Below are positions 10,400-21,695 of a DNA stretch of 64,000 nucleotides, piece by piece (position 1 is the stretch's first letter; each line of letters starts with the position of its first letter). Source of the DNA: Chrysopilus asiliformis (taxonomy: Eukaryota > Arthropoda > Insecta > Diptera > Rhagionidae); assembly GCA_964034945.1 (NCBI GenBank), contig OZ035962.1:29663943-29727942 (forward strand), in the 5' to 3' direction. The translations under genes were made by a program, and so were the position numbers. The notes beneath the pieces were generated by a model. The model was given only the letters and a program-made list of their open reading frames with translations, did not search any database and was not told where the DNA came from.

Positions 10400-11081
10400 T
10401 TTATTCCTTAAATAAGTGGTCCCCCCGCAGGATTTTAAGGATGGGACCTAAGAACGCACAATTTAATTTTTCTGGCTAATTTTTGGGATTTTATGTTGCA
10501 TTTACATACCACTTATTTTTACTTTGGAAAAGTTTCAAACAACGATGCAGGTAAGGCTGAAATTCTTGGATTTAGTCCAGTAGTTTGTCGTTTTTCCTGT
10601 TGAATTAGGAAAAAAAACTTGAGCACATGGTCAGACGGAGCACATTTTTTCTTAAATTTTTAAACCATCTTTACCTGGGATCTTTCACCCTTTTTTATAG
10701 GATGAGCAGAAGGTGCTCTCCAATTTTCCCACGAAATTTTTATATCACTAGCCAAAACTGATTACTACTAAAAAATTTAATGAAATTTTCCTTTTTTCCA
10801 GTGAACTGAACTTTTCACTTTGATTTTAATTTTGGAATTTTTCAAGTGATCTTGGCCAACGCACTAACTGGACTGAAGTAATTCATTGTTCTTAGTAGCA
10901 TTCGGTTCTTTAGCTATTGTTATAATGACTATGGGAATTCGAATTGCTGATTGGCCCTTATAGTTAAATTGTTTAAACAATCGTTTAAACTGTGTGGCCA
11001 TGTGAGGATCAACAGGCATAGGGTGTTGGCACTAGTGATGGCCACCTGTCTTACGTTGCTTTAAGATTTTGCTACGTATCA
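10400..11081 (-). repeat. LTR, middle copy (minimum extent), shared by both elements
   Basis: The outer edge TATCA at 11081 is fixed by comparison with 21695. On the minus strand a TATA-like box lies at about 10690-10700, and an AATAAA signal at 10400-10405 lies some 250-300 bases further along the direction of transcription. That is the order U3, start site, R with polyadenylation signal. It serves as the 5' LTR of copy 1 and the 3' LTR of copy 2. Confidence 0.72.
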
Positions 11082-11295
11082 CCACAAGTTTATTTGCGTT
11101 TGTTTTCGTTGGCAAATAAGCTTCAGTCGCGAAATGTTAAAGCATAAGATGCCCTTCATAAACGTAGGGCACGTCCACGCCCTGAGATTAAGAGTCTGTA
11201 GCTCTTCTTTTATTGCTAGTCGGGCTAATGGTGTGTGCGTTCATGAAACGTTTTTAATTATGTTTAGTACAATATAGAAGGTTAGCGGTGGTGTT

Positions 11296-14200
11296 TCAAG
11301 GACGCAGATCTTTTGTATGGTATACACCTATTCGCTTGCCTTGCAAATCTTCTACCTCGTAGAGAGAAGATCCTATCGGCTTTGCTATGCGACATTTTAA
11401 AAATTTGTGTGCCAGTTTGGCATTGAAGCCTTGACTAAAATTGCTTTGGACAAAGTTTCTTCTATACACTTCTTGGCCTGGACGGTAGGTAATTTGCCTA
11501 GCTCTAGTGTTGTATATCTTTTTTGACCGTTCGTGTGCCTTGGATAAGCATTTCTTCACTTTATCCCTTAATTGTCGGAGGTTGTCTTCGGAGGGTAGAA
11601 CATTGGGATCATTTTCACCTAACCTTTTCAACTTTTTTATCAGATCATAGCTGGATCCATGTTGCACCATATGTTGCCCAAATAGCACATAATATGGTGA
11701 GGTGCCCAGTGCCACATGAGATCCACTTCTAAGAGCACTTGCGATGGCATTGATGTGCACATCCCAATTCGCATGATCATCAGCAATATAAGATCTAATG
11801 GCTGCTAACAACGATCTGTTCACCCTTTCAGACTTATTAGACTGAAGGGCATGTGTGGCGGTGAATATGTGTCTAATTCCATATTCTTTCAAAAAACTGT
11901 CCATCTCCTTGGAAATGAATTGCGCACCATTGTCCGAGTGCAAGGACTCAGGAGCTCCGAAGATTGAAAAGATTTCTTGCAAGAATTTTATGACTTCTTT
12001 GGTGGTGGCCTTTTTCAGGGTTTTAAAGAGAGGGAAGCGAGAGAAATGGTCAAGAACAACTAGAAGGTAAGTATTTCCCATCTTGCTACGGGGATAAGGT
12101 CCGAGAAAGTCGACATATACTTTCTGCCATGGTCTGTCGATTTGGTACTCAGTTCCCATTAGAGTTCTGAGAGAGACATTAGGCGCTTTGGTTTGCTTAC
12201 AAACGTCGCAGGCATTAACGTGGTTCTGTACGTCCTTGACCATTTTTGGCCAATAGTAACGTTCACGTACTCTCTGCAATGTTTTATGTATGCCACCATG
12301 GGCAGCAGTCGGAGGATCGTGAGCGTTTGCTATTATTTCTGCTCGTAAAGGTTCAGGTACGTACAGACGCCAAAGGTTCTCTTCCTCTTCGATTTCTCCA
12401 GTTCGAAAGCTGACTCTTTTGTAAACTACATCGTCCAAAACACACATGTCTGGTAGATTGTCGGCGTTGTCCAACACAGTCATTTTCAGTTCCTCATATT
12501 CAGGTGATTTGAAGTGGATCGAGTTCATATCCAATTCTGCAATATGTTCGGATAACTCTTCAACGCCGTCATAGGCTCGTGAAAGAGCGTCAGCTACTAC
12601 ATTCTGTGTGCCTTTTCGATGCTGGATGTCAAACGTGTATCTCTGAAGTTCTAGACTCCACCGTGCTAGGCGACCGCTTAAGTCTTTCTGTCGCATTAAC
12701 CACTGGAGACTGGAGTGATCCGAGATTATCGTAAACTCGTATCCCTCGATATATTGTCGGAACTTTTTTACACTCTCGACCACTGCGAGGCATTCTAGCT
12801 CGGTCACAGTGTAGTTCTGCTGTGCTGTGTTCAACTTACGCGAAAAGAATGCTACTGGATGTTCGTGATTGTCTTTGTCCAGCTGAAGCAGTACACCTCC
12901 AATTCCGAATCTGCTGGCATCGCATTGGACGAAGAAAGGACGCTGGAAATCAGGATTGACTAAAATAGGGGCGCTCGTCAATCTTTCCTTCAACTCTTCG
13001 AAGGCTGACTGGGCTTCTTCGGTCCAAGCGAACTTTTGTTTAGGGTTTTTGAGCAGATTCGTTATTGGGGTAGCGATCGTGGCATAATTCTTAATGAATC
13101 GTCTGTACCACCCAGTAAGACCGAGAAAGCTGCGTACTGCTCTCACTTTTGAGGGAACTGGAAATTTCTTTATTGCCTCTATTTTTTCGTTGTCGGTTCT
13201 TAGGCAACCATGTCCAACTATGTAGCCCAAATATTTAACCTCGGTCATGCAAAACTTGCATTTTTCCAGGTTAACCGTAAGGCCCGCCTTTTTTAATGCC
13301 GAAGCCAAAGATTCCAGCACAAAAAGGTGTGTTTCGTAGTCGGGCGTCGTCACCAAGAAATCGTCCAAATATTTGCGCACGAATTTTCGGGCATTCCAGG
13401 GCATCAAATCGATGATTTTGTCCGCAAGTTTGGACATGGAGGCCGTGGCATTACAAAGGCCAAAAGCGGTGACGGTGAATTGAAATAAAGGACGCCCAGG
13501 AACACTGAAGGCAGTCTTGTCCCTGGATTCCGGTGCCAAAGGAATTTGCCAAAAGGCGTCCTTTAAATCAATGCTGCTAATGTAAACTGCATCTCCTAAT
13601 TGACTTAGAAGCCACTCTATGTTGGGCAAAGGGTAGGCGTCCTTCCTCGTCACGGCATTGACTCTACGAGAATCTAAGCAGAGACGCACTTTGCCTGGTT
13701 TCTTCACCAAAACGACCGGGGAATTCCACGGACTTTGGGATTCTTCTATTACTCCCATTTCCAACATCCTGTCGAGCTCCGCATACATTAGTTCAAGAAC
13801 AGGAGGAGACACAGGATAGTGACGTTGTTTTATTGGGGATGCATCTCCGACGTCAATGAAATGTTCCACCAAAGAGGTTTTACCGAGACCTTCTTTGGCG
13901 AAATCGGGAAATTTGTTCTTGACAGTGTTCAACTGTGTTCTTTGTTCTTGACTTAATGTATGCTGATTCAACAGGACATCTTCCATAGGGGCAATTTCGT
14001 TGATATTTCCGAGAATAATGGGCTGAATTCCGAAAGAACTCCAAAAGTCTATCCCCAAATACAAAGTCTGACTTAAAGACGGAACTATGTATAAGGTGAT
14101 CGATTTGATATTGTTTTGGTAAGTAATATCTACGTTTGCATATCCGATGACTGGTTGGTGTTTCCCATCAGCTGTGCTGAGAGAGGATTTCATTCTTGAC

Positions 14201-14790
14201 CAATGCAGGCCTAATGTGTTAAGCAGATTTAAAGCGTCGTGACCAAGGCAACTAATGGTGGCTCCGCTATCGAGCAAACCCTTTATTGTTTGTCCCGCTA
14301 TAATGACATTAGCATATGGCCTCGAATCCGTTTTAGTTGGCAAGGTACAACATTCTAGCTTCGTATACAGGGATTTCCTATGCTTCCAGAAGTTTTTACA
14401 TCTTTCAGCTCTTTTTTTGGACTTTTTTGGACAAGTGGGATCTATGCTACTTACTTGTTCCGAAAAAATCTTTTCGCACAAATTATTGTAATTTTCCAAC
14501 CTTTCCGCAAATGATAAAAATCTTAAACTATTTGCCGGATCTGAACTATGGGAATCGACGGCTTTTTTTAATATTGATGTAAACTTACATTTAGAGGACA
14601 ACTTATCATTTGGTAAATTCTCTGCAGAATTTACTGGCGAGATTGTGGTTGGTAAGGGGGTGTCTCCGGCGAGCAAGGTACATCCCTCGAACGAGCCGTG
14701 CCGGATCCCGACGCGTTCGAAGACGGGTTTCCCCGGGAGCATTTCGTACATTTGGGTTTCAGGACTCCTTGCTTGCCACAGGTGTAACAA
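11296..14790 (-). CDS. pol: Retrotransposon Pol polyprotein, copy 2 (1164 codons)
   Basis: The product is identical to copy 1 except for Met instead of Arg at residue 463, just before the YLDD box, where the shared context is DKIIDL-x-PWNARKF. The protease DSG, reverse transcriptase YLDD, RNase H, integrase HHCC and DDE residues are all present. The frame is uninterrupted. It overlaps gag by 160 bases in the -1 frame. With the intact zinc knuckle of its gag, this copy is the better candidate for an active element. Confidence 0.95.
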   Translation of the reverse strand: MLHLWQARSPETQMYEMLPGKPVFERVGIRHGSFEGCTLLAGDTPLPTTISPVNSAENLPNDKLSSKCKFTSILKKAVDSHSSDPANSLRFLSFAERLENYNNLCEKIFSEQVSSIDPTCPKKSKKRAERCKNFWKHRKSLYTKLECCTLPTKTDSRPYANVIIAGQTIKGLLDSGATISCLGHDALNLLNTLGLHWSRMKSSLSTADGKHQPVIGYANVDITYQNNIKSITLYIVPSLSQTLYLGIDFWSSFGIQPIILGNINEIAPMEDVLLNQHTLSQEQRTQLNTVKNKFPDFAKEGLGKTSLVEHFIDVGDASPIKQRHYPVSPPVLELMYAELDRMLEMGVIEESQSPWNSPVVLVKKPGKVRLCLDSRRVNAVTRKDAYPLPNIEWLLSQLGDAVYISSIDLKDAFWQIPLAPESRDKTAFSVPGRPLFQFTVTAFGLCNATASMSKLADKIIDLMPWNARKFVRKYLDDFLVTTPDYETHLFVLESLASALKKAGLTVNLEKCKFCMTEVKYLGYIVGHGCLRTDNEKIEAIKKFPVPSKVRAVRSFLGLTGWYRRFIKNYATIATPITNLLKNPKQKFAWTEEAQSAFEELKERLTSAPILVNPDFQRPFFVQCDASRFGIGGVLLQLDKDNHEHPVAFFSRKLNTAQQNYTVTELECLAVVESVKKFRQYIEGYEFTIISDHSSLQWLMRQKDLSGRLARWSLELQRYTFDIQHRKGTQNVVADALSRAYDGVEELSEHIAELDMNSIHFKSPEYEELKMTVLDNADNLPDMCVLDDVVYKRVSFRTGEIEEEENLWRLYVPEPLRAEIIANAHDPPTAAHGGIHKTLQRVRERYYWPKMVKDVQNHVNACDVCKQTKAPNVSLRTLMGTEYQIDRPWQKVYVDFLGPYPRSKMGNTYLLVVLDHFSRFPLFKTLKKATTKEVIKFLQEIFSIFGAPESLHSDNGAQFISKEMDSFLKEYGIRHIFTATHALQSNKSERVNRSLLAAIRSYIADDHANWDVHINAIASALRSGSHVALGTSPYYVLFGQHMVQHGSSYDLIKKLKRLGENDPNVLPSEDNLRQLRDKVKKCLSKAHERSKKIYNTRARQITYRPGQEVYRRNFVQSNFSQGFNAKLAHKFLKCRIAKPIGSSLYEVEDLQGKRIGVYHTKDLRP

Positions 14791-16592
14791 AATCTTGTCC
14801 AGGTTGGTGACTCACATTCTAAATAGCTGTGTCCTATCTCTTGGCAGTTCCAGCATTTGTATCGGGATCTGTCTCTCATCTGCATTGCGGCCACTTCCTC
14901 GGGATAGTCAGCTGAGACTTCCGGAGCGTCTTCAAAACCGTCCATTGTCTGGATCTCGTTGACGTGTCGATTGCTGGTTTGGGGCATCTGTTTGGGTCTC
15001 GAATCGAAAGAATAAGTTCGGAAATACTTTTCCGACTGCAAGCACAAATCTCTCAGCTCTGGTATAGTGTTGGCTGGCTGGAATAGCACTTGCTGCAAAA
15101 TTCGGGGATCGAGGTTCTGTTTTAAGATGCTTAGAAGCTCGGAATCTTTCAAGGGAGTCTGCATCTGGTTCGCTAGAGCTATGACGTCTTGGCTGTAGTC
15201 CGTAAAGCTTTCTCCACGCGTTTGCTTTCTCCTCATTATTGTTCCACGAATCTCGTTGTCGGTTTTTAAATCACGAAATTCACCTACAAGAGCTTCTTTC
15301 AATTGGTTCCAATTGGATTCAGGGTTCCTTCGAAAGTAATTCCAGTACCAGGTGTTTGCCTTTCCTGATACGATCCTGTGGAAGTTGGAACGCAAATATG
15401 CCTCATCTATTCCTTCCTGAGCTATTAAGGTTTCTACACGAAACACAAATTCGCTGACCGGTATGCCCTTGGAACTACCATCGAAATTGAGTTTCCATCG
15501 GGACACCGGGCTCTTGGAACGATGGGCTTGATAGGATGTAGTATTTGGTAAGGTGGAGGTTCTTTGAATAATTTTTGGTACCCAGGTCTCTGAGTCTACC
15601 AGAGGCTGATTTGGTCTACGATTGGTCATATTTGGAAATACTGGATTGCTTGAAGGATTTTCTCGCGAATAGCCATAGTTTGGGTTTTCCGAATTTTGAT
15701 GTACATTATGGACAGGAGATGTTCTCAACTGTGAGTTTGCCCAGTTGAAGTTTAGAGAATTGGGTCTGGGTGAGTTTGGAGCTTGATCGGTGATTGGAGG
15801 GTTAGAGATCTGATTTTTGGTTGTGATCGGTTGCTCCAGATTTACTTCTGGCCTTCGAGTGTTCAATTGCTCTATTTGAGCCATAAGAGTCTCAAACATG
15901 TTTTTCGTGAGGTTTGTCAAACACATTAATTCCGATCTCGTGCTTAACTGACCCAAAATAGCATCGAGAGCATTTCTGGTGACTACTGTCTCAGAAGGGT
16001 TGGGGTACTGGGTATTGGTGTCTAAATTGCCTTGCGAAAACTGAGACACTTCCTCAATTTCGAAGTGTGAACCTGGCTTGTCGGTAAGGCCTGGTGCACT
16101 GACCGCAGAAGGTGTTCCGACGGGTCCTTCTCCAGACCCCTCTCCTTGCAATGCAGACTGTAGTCTCACTATTTCATCGTTGGTAAAACCGATTAAGTTT
16201 TCAGGGAATGGTTTAAAAGAAGGAAAAGCTACCGCGAATAAGGAGAGTCGAGCTGCCATGTGTGTGAATCTGGATAAACACTTTAACATGACAGCTTCAT
16301 TGGTCATGCGCCTACCCCTTGATGCTTCTTTCTGCAAATCTACAAATTTAGTTTCTAAGAGGGACTTTTCCAACTCTATATTTTGTATAGAGGGATATTT
16401 GAGAAAATCAGTCACCCTTTTTCCGATCTCTTTTTGATAAATTTCTTTCAGCGCGTTAAGTTCGTCTGTGTCTGTAGGGAGGTCCCGCAATGCTGCCTCA
16501 AATTCTACTTCATCTTGTTCAAGATGCGCAGGATCTATTTGGAAGACGTTAATATCCGTCATTTTGTACAAGTTTTTTGTTTTCTTGCCCAA
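14631..16592 (-). CDS. gag: Retrotransposon Gag protein, copy 2 (653 codons)
   Basis: Same length and sequence as copy 1 apart from residue 583, which is Cys here. This gives an intact first CCHC knuckle (C580, C583, H588, C593). The second knuckle (602-615) has Val in place of His, as in copy 1. Gag would form the particle in which reverse transcription happens. It is translated from the minus strand and read through into Pol by a -1 slip at 14727-14733. Confidence 0.93.
   Translation of the reverse strand: MGKKTKNLYKMTDINVFQIDPAHLEQDEVEFEAALRDLPTDTDELNALKEIYQKEIGKRVTDFLKYPSIQNIELEKSLLETKFVDLQKEASRGRRMTNEAVMLKCLSRFTHMAARLSLFAVAFPSFKPFPENLIGFTNDEIVRLQSALQGEGSGEGPVGTPSAVSAPGLTDKPGSHFEIEEVSQFSQGNLDTNTQYPNPSETVVTRNALDAILGQLSTRSELMCLTNLTKNMFETLMAQIEQLNTRRPEVNLEQPITTKNQISNPPITDQAPNSPRPNSLNFNWANSQLRTSPVHNVHQNSENPNYGYSRENPSSNPVFPNMTNRRPNQPLVDSETWVPKIIQRTSTLPNTTSYQAHRSKSPVSRWKLNFDGSSKGIPVSEFVFRVETLIAQEGIDEAYLRSNFHRIVSGKANTWYWNYFRRNPESNWNQLKEALVGEFRDLKTDNEIRGTIMRRKQTRGESFTDYSQDVIALANQMQTPLKDSELLSILKQNLDPRILQQVLFQPANTIPELRDLCLQSEKYFRTYSFDSRPKQMPQTSNRHVNEIQTMDGFEDAPEVSADYPEEVAAMQMRDRSRYKCWNCQEIGHSYLECESPTWTRFCYTCGKQGVLKPKCTKCSRGNPSSNASGSGTARSRDVPCSPETPPYQPQSRQ
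14727..14733 (-). promoter_or_regulatory. -1 ribosomal frameshift slip site GGGAAAC, copy 2
   Basis: Same in-frame G GGA AAC heptamer as in copy 1, inside the gag/pol overlap at 14631-14790. Confidence 0.75.
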
Positions 16593-17716
16593 CTTTATCG
16601 GTAAAAGGATCTGGCTATTGCCTTAATGCAATGTTAATTGATTTTTACAATTAATGCTTGATACAAATTTGCTTACGTATTTGTTAAAATTAGATTAAAG
16701 AAAAGAAAATTTAGGAATGTAATAAAATTAACAAAAAAAAAAATTTTAATTAAAGGTACGTTTTTAACTTTGTTGGCGTTAAATACCACACAATTGTTTT
16801 CAAACAATTGTTCAAAATTTATACGTATATGTTCTTGTTTATGTAAATTTCATAAATAATTCGACTCTCTCCCCAATCAGAAAACTCAAATACCATGGGT
16901 CAAAGATAACTTCGTTAGAAATTCTGTGTAAAGAAAAATTTATTATATATTGATTACGGATAAAAACTTGCATTTTTACTAGATTTTTTTTTTTGAAAGT
17001 TATTTCAGCGAAGGCAAATATAAGAATATTTGAACATGATCTGCTGGATTTCACTTTTTGTTTGAAAATTGACAATCTTGAATGAAATTGAAAGGTGTCC
17101 TTGATCCTCACCGAAGATACTACCAATTCTCCTTGAAGGGAAGCAATCAAAAAATGTCAGTGTTGTATTGAGAGGTTCTCAATAGCAAAATCTGCTGGCG
17201 GATTTATTTGACTTGAATCCTTCCATTTTATCATCTGCGACATTCTGCAAGCATTCTTGCTAAATGTAGTTTCCTTGCATGGATAGAACGCGGGTGAAAA
17301 GTTAACAAAAGTTTGGTGATTTTGAATCGCGATTGTGCACCGGTGTTCAACTTTGCAACATGGTCTGCAATCAAAATATCCCTAGCATTTGAAATGGTAT
17401 CTTGTTATTATGAACTTAATGAAGTTTACTGAGTAAAAATGAAAAATGACTATTAGTGCGAAAATGGTTCGAATTTCAAGGACTCTAGTATAGATGCGAC
17501 TACTTTGAAATTGTTTCAGAGCAAAATTTAAAGGTGTCAAATTTTACATATTCTATTTTCGAGCTTACTTGTTTTTAGCGGTTTATCGCGTATAAGCCCG
17601 TCGGCCTCGGGTCTGTTACAAAAGGATTATGGTCCTTGTGATGCATGCCACGGCAGCAGGTCTTTTCCTAGCTACGCTCAGTCGTCTATTAAAGGGGAAG
17701 TGGGGTCTTTCCGGGC
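16593..17716 (-). other. Retrotransposon leader upstream of gag, copy 2
   Basis: Counterpart of 5981-7104; no gene seen. Confidence 0.5.
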
Positions 17717-17724
17717 ATTGCAAC

Positions 17725-19564
17725 CAGGGTTGCCAGTTTGGGCGATTTATCGCGAATTGGGCTATCTTTTTCGTGATTTTGCGACAATCTTTTTGAAAAA
17801 ATCGCAAATCGCAAATTGGGCGATTGCAAAAAATCGTTTGGGCGACATTGGGCTATCTTTGAAAAATATCTTTCCGTTCGAAATTGTACGTCATTTGCCG
17901 AATTTTTCCCACTATTTACCAAGTTCGGAACGCACACTCGATATCTAAATGGACGCACTCATCCTTCCCTTTTAGAATATGCTTGTCTGGCTAAAATTAT
18001 TTTTTTGCTTGTGGCAATACGGTCAATTTACTTTTAGCGATCGGTAACTAAGCAAAACAGCGAAATGGATGCACCCACTGTCATTTTCAAAATAAGTATT
18101 GAATATTCTGCTTTCTAATAACACCAATAAGAATGTTATCGCTTTCCTTGAGTGAAGAAAGAACCATAACATGCCTTTAAATTTGTGCCCATAACAAAAT
18201 ATAAAAACATAATGGGCGTTACCAAGAAACATTTATAAAGTCGAGTCTACGTAGCCTTTTTAGTTTCGACTCTAACAAACTATAAATTATTTTTAAGACA
18301 ACGTAGACTCGACTTTACAAATGTTCATTGGTAAAGCCCAATATTTGCACAACAAACCATTTCTAGTATTTTTATTTAATACGACTTAAGATAATCGGCA
18401 TTTTGAGGTAACGAAAACTAGTGCAAACATTTTAGAAAAACGTTTTTATGTTCATTTCATATGTAAAATCCTTATAACATTATATCTGTAAATAAGCTCT
18501 GCAATATAAAATTAATATATTACACACATTTTTTTTTTGTTTAATTTATTTTATTAGTACACTATCTGTGCGTTACGGCGTTACGATAGAACCAAGAACC
18601 TTAATTAAGAGTAAAGGGAGAACTCCACTTCGGCAGAAGTAGAAGCAGCGGCAGATGCAGAACTTTAAAACATCGCGTCTAATGTGTTGCGCTCAAATAA
18701 AGCAGCAGTAGAAGAAGCACCGGCAGAATCAGAATTTCATTTTAGCGCTAATCTCTAAAATTTCTGCTGCTGCTGCTGCTTCTGCCGAATTGGAGTTCTC
18801 TCTTAATACTGATATAAATGTATGTATTGACATATTTTTGGCAATTTTGGGGTCGTTGATTCAAATCAAGTCCTCGATTTTCTCGCCTTTAAGTTTTAAT
18901 TTGCTATTTTACTTCTGATATTTAAAAAATGCACTACACATGGATTAAAGCCGTGGTTCCCAAACTGGGGGCGTGGGGCCACGGCCAGGGGGGCGTGAAG
19001 CAATTTCAGCCGCGCCCCTCTTGGGGGCGTAGATCTACGGACGGTAGTCGTGAAGAAATTTGAAATTAACATTTCAAGATATTGTTCTCGTCTTGTCTAA
19101 TAAAAACAAAGCAGCGTTGCAGACTTAATCTGGAAAGCGATCTCCGGTGTGCTCTGTCAAACATCAGACCTAATATTCAGATTTTAGTGAAAGAAAAACA
19201 GTGTCACTCATCCCATTAATTTTCTATTTTTCCAGTTTTTTTTGTAGAAACTAGGAAAATAAATAATTGAAATGGACAGTAAAAGTGTGTGTGGATTTTT
19301 AACTCAAAATATTAGAATAGAACCACGGAGGTTTGACAGGTTTTCAAAAAAGGGGGGGCGTCAGCTGTTTGATAAGTGTTCAAGAGGGGCGTCAACTGAA
19401 AAAGTTTGGGAACCACGGGGTTAAAGGTTTTGCTGTTATTTTATGTTTTTAGGGTAATGTAATTATTATCGCGAATTGGGCGACTTGGGTTGAGCGGAAG
19501 CGATTTTGGGCGACAATTCTTTAAAATTTGGGCGACTTAACTGCCTGGAGACCTGGCAACCCTG
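17725..19564. mobile_element. hAT-like non-autonomous element, outer nest, copy 2
   Basis: Counterpart of 7113-8951 with the same CAGGGTTGCCAG ends and the same attgcaac duplication on both sides. It differs from copy 1 by a few bases near 17968, where one base is added. It contains the foldback and MITE structures at the corresponding positions. Confidence 0.88.
18951..19418. mobile_element. hAT-like MITE nested inside the outer hAT, copy 2
   Basis: Counterpart of 8338-8805, 468 bp, same terminal repeats and gattaaag/ggttaaag flanks. Confidence 0.82.
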
Positions 19565-19572
19565 ATTGCAAC

Positions 19573-21013
19573 ACGAACAGAGATTCGACCTGCCATCGGT
19601 TCTCTCGTGGTGAAGTTTTCTACGAGCCATGGTGAGAATTTTGATGATCGAGAGAGAGTCTTATAAAGGTCTGATTAGAACAGCATCATGCTGAGCTCAA
19701 TGGATTGAAACGGGACGGAAGGTATTGCCATGGTTACACATGCAAAAAAAAAAAGGGGAAACTATCCTCTGCACCGTTTCTCCTAGAACTTCCTAATTGT
19801 GAAACAAGCGGACAGGAATGACTCTGATCAATGAAAAATCGCTCTAATTGATAAATTTTTTACGCACAATTACTATGATCATACTACTAAGGTCATTAGC
19901 CTTAAGCTTTGAGCATGAATTGCTCCACGATAGGGTTGCCAGATTAAACCGTAAAAGAGGATGAAAAGGGAAAAGTTAGCATTTCCATTAGTTCAAGTTT
20001 TCTTTAATATTGTAAAACTAAGTACAGAATATTGCTGAACGTTCATTTAATTTGACTTAATTCTAAAAAAAAATTTATTCAACATGCAAACCGATATAAA
20101 AATTCAGGTTGTCAATATCTTTTTGATCATATGATTTTGACTATATAAAAGATTGAAAAATTAATCTAAAAAAAATTCTATGGTGATTGTTGGGTTCACC
20201 CTTTTACAAAATAAGCTTTGAAATGCGAAATTCGAAATGCAAAATTCGAAATGCAAAAAATATTTTATTACTATTAATTTAATTCATCAAACCTAGCTGC
20301 TAAATTTATGACGCTTTTACCCAGTCGTCGAATTTATGAAATGATATGAATTACTTACAGTTTCCAAGAACTATTGCTGACGACGTTGTAGTGCACTCCA
20401 AGGTCATTCTCGAAAGCTAAAAAAAAACTTTGGCAAAAAATTTGTGTAAAAGCATCATTAACAAAAAAATTGTGGAAACTAAACTTAACTAAAATAACTT
20501 TCGTTAGTTAAATAACTAAACTCATTTGCTAGTTTGCTGTCAAAGATACGCATCCGCTAAGCCTTTAAAGCACTTGTACTGCTAAACATTTTCTTCCTTT
20601 TAACCCTTTTTGAAGGTTATGATTCACGTTTTTGCTTAATCTTTGTTGAAGATGAAAGTTTAAAACCACTCGCTGGAATTCTGGAATCTTCGGAGCATAG
20701 ATGAGGGGTGAACGGCGATCAATGAAAGGAGGAACACGACCATGACACCTGTCTCCTTGCTGTCGAACACGTTGCCAGAAACTCAACACCTGGTATTTTT
20801 GGATTTCCACCTCAATTTCCCTTCAGTACTTTACGACAGCTTGGCTAAATCTTTACTGAAGATTTATGTTTAAGCTGGGTTGGGAAATTGTTTCGCCGTT
20901 CCTCTCAGACTTCCGGTTTGAGACACAAGAAGCTGACCACGAGGTCGGATCCGGAACACGTGTCCAGTAAAAAAAAGCCGAAATTTCCCCCTTTTCCCAA
21001 GGCTGGAAAATTC
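19573..21013 (-). other. Retrotransposon leader/U5 stretch, copy 2
   Basis: Counterpart of 8960-10399; non-coding. The inner LTR edge lies somewhere inside it. Confidence 0.35.
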
Positions 21014-21695
21014 TTTATTCCTTAAATAAGTGGTCCCCCCGCAGGATTTTAAGGATGGGACCTAAGAACGCACAATTTAATTTTTCTGGCTAATTTTTGG
21101 GATTTTATGTTGCATTTACATACCACTTATTTTTACTTTGGAAAAGTTTCAAACAACGATGCAGGTAAGGCTGAAATTCTTGGATTTAGTCCAGTAGTTT
21201 GTCGTTTTTCCTGTTGAATTAGGAAAAAAAACTTGAGCACATGGTCAGACGGAGCACATTTTTTCTTAAATTTTTAAACCATCTTTACCTGGGATCTTTC
21301 ACCCTTTTTTATAGGATGAGCAGAAGGTGCTCTCCAATTTTCCCACGAAATTTTTATATCACTAGCCAAAACTGATTACTACTAAAAAATTTAATGAAAT
21401 TTTCCTTTTTTCCAGTGAACTGAACTTTTCACTTTGATTTTAATTTTGGAATTTTTCAAGTGATCTTGGCCAACGCACTAACTGGACTGAAGTAATTCAT
21501 TGTTCTTAGTAGCATTCGGTTCTTTAGCTATTGTTATAATGACTATGGGAATTCGAATTGCTGATTGGCCCTTATAGTTAAATTGTTTAAACAATCGTTT
21601 AAACTGTGTGGCCATGTGAGGATCAACAGGCATAGGGTGTTGGCACTAGTGATGGCCACCTGTCTTACGTTGCTTTAAGATTTTGCTACGTATCA
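21014..21695 (-). repeat. LTR, right copy (5' LTR of copy 2, minimum extent)
   Basis: Matches the middle LTR up to TATCA at 21695 and then breaks into unique DNA (ggtctgcc...). This break defines the LTR outer edge for all three copies. The minus-strand TATA-like box is at about 21304-21313. Confidence 0.78.

Larger units (their letters stand above)
1..21695 (-). mobile_element. Tandem array of two near-identical Ty3/gypsy LTR retrotransposons sharing LTRs
   Basis: The sequence from position 1 recurs from about 10613 and again, for its first part only, from about 21227 to 21695. The period is 10612-10614 bp. The order on the plus strand is partial LTR, pol, gag, leader, LTR, pol, gag, leader, LTR, with all coding on the minus strand. 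The shared sequence stops at 21695 after TATCA, where unrelated DNA begins; TGATA... on the minus strand fits the TG start of an LTR. The same edge lies at 469 and 11081. Only a few differences separate the copies (for example near 501, 2787, 4232-4233 and 7370, plus a poly-A length change near 9450). This architecture is expected from unequal recombination between LTRs. The left end is outside the window, so the target duplication cannot be tested. Confidence 0.9.
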
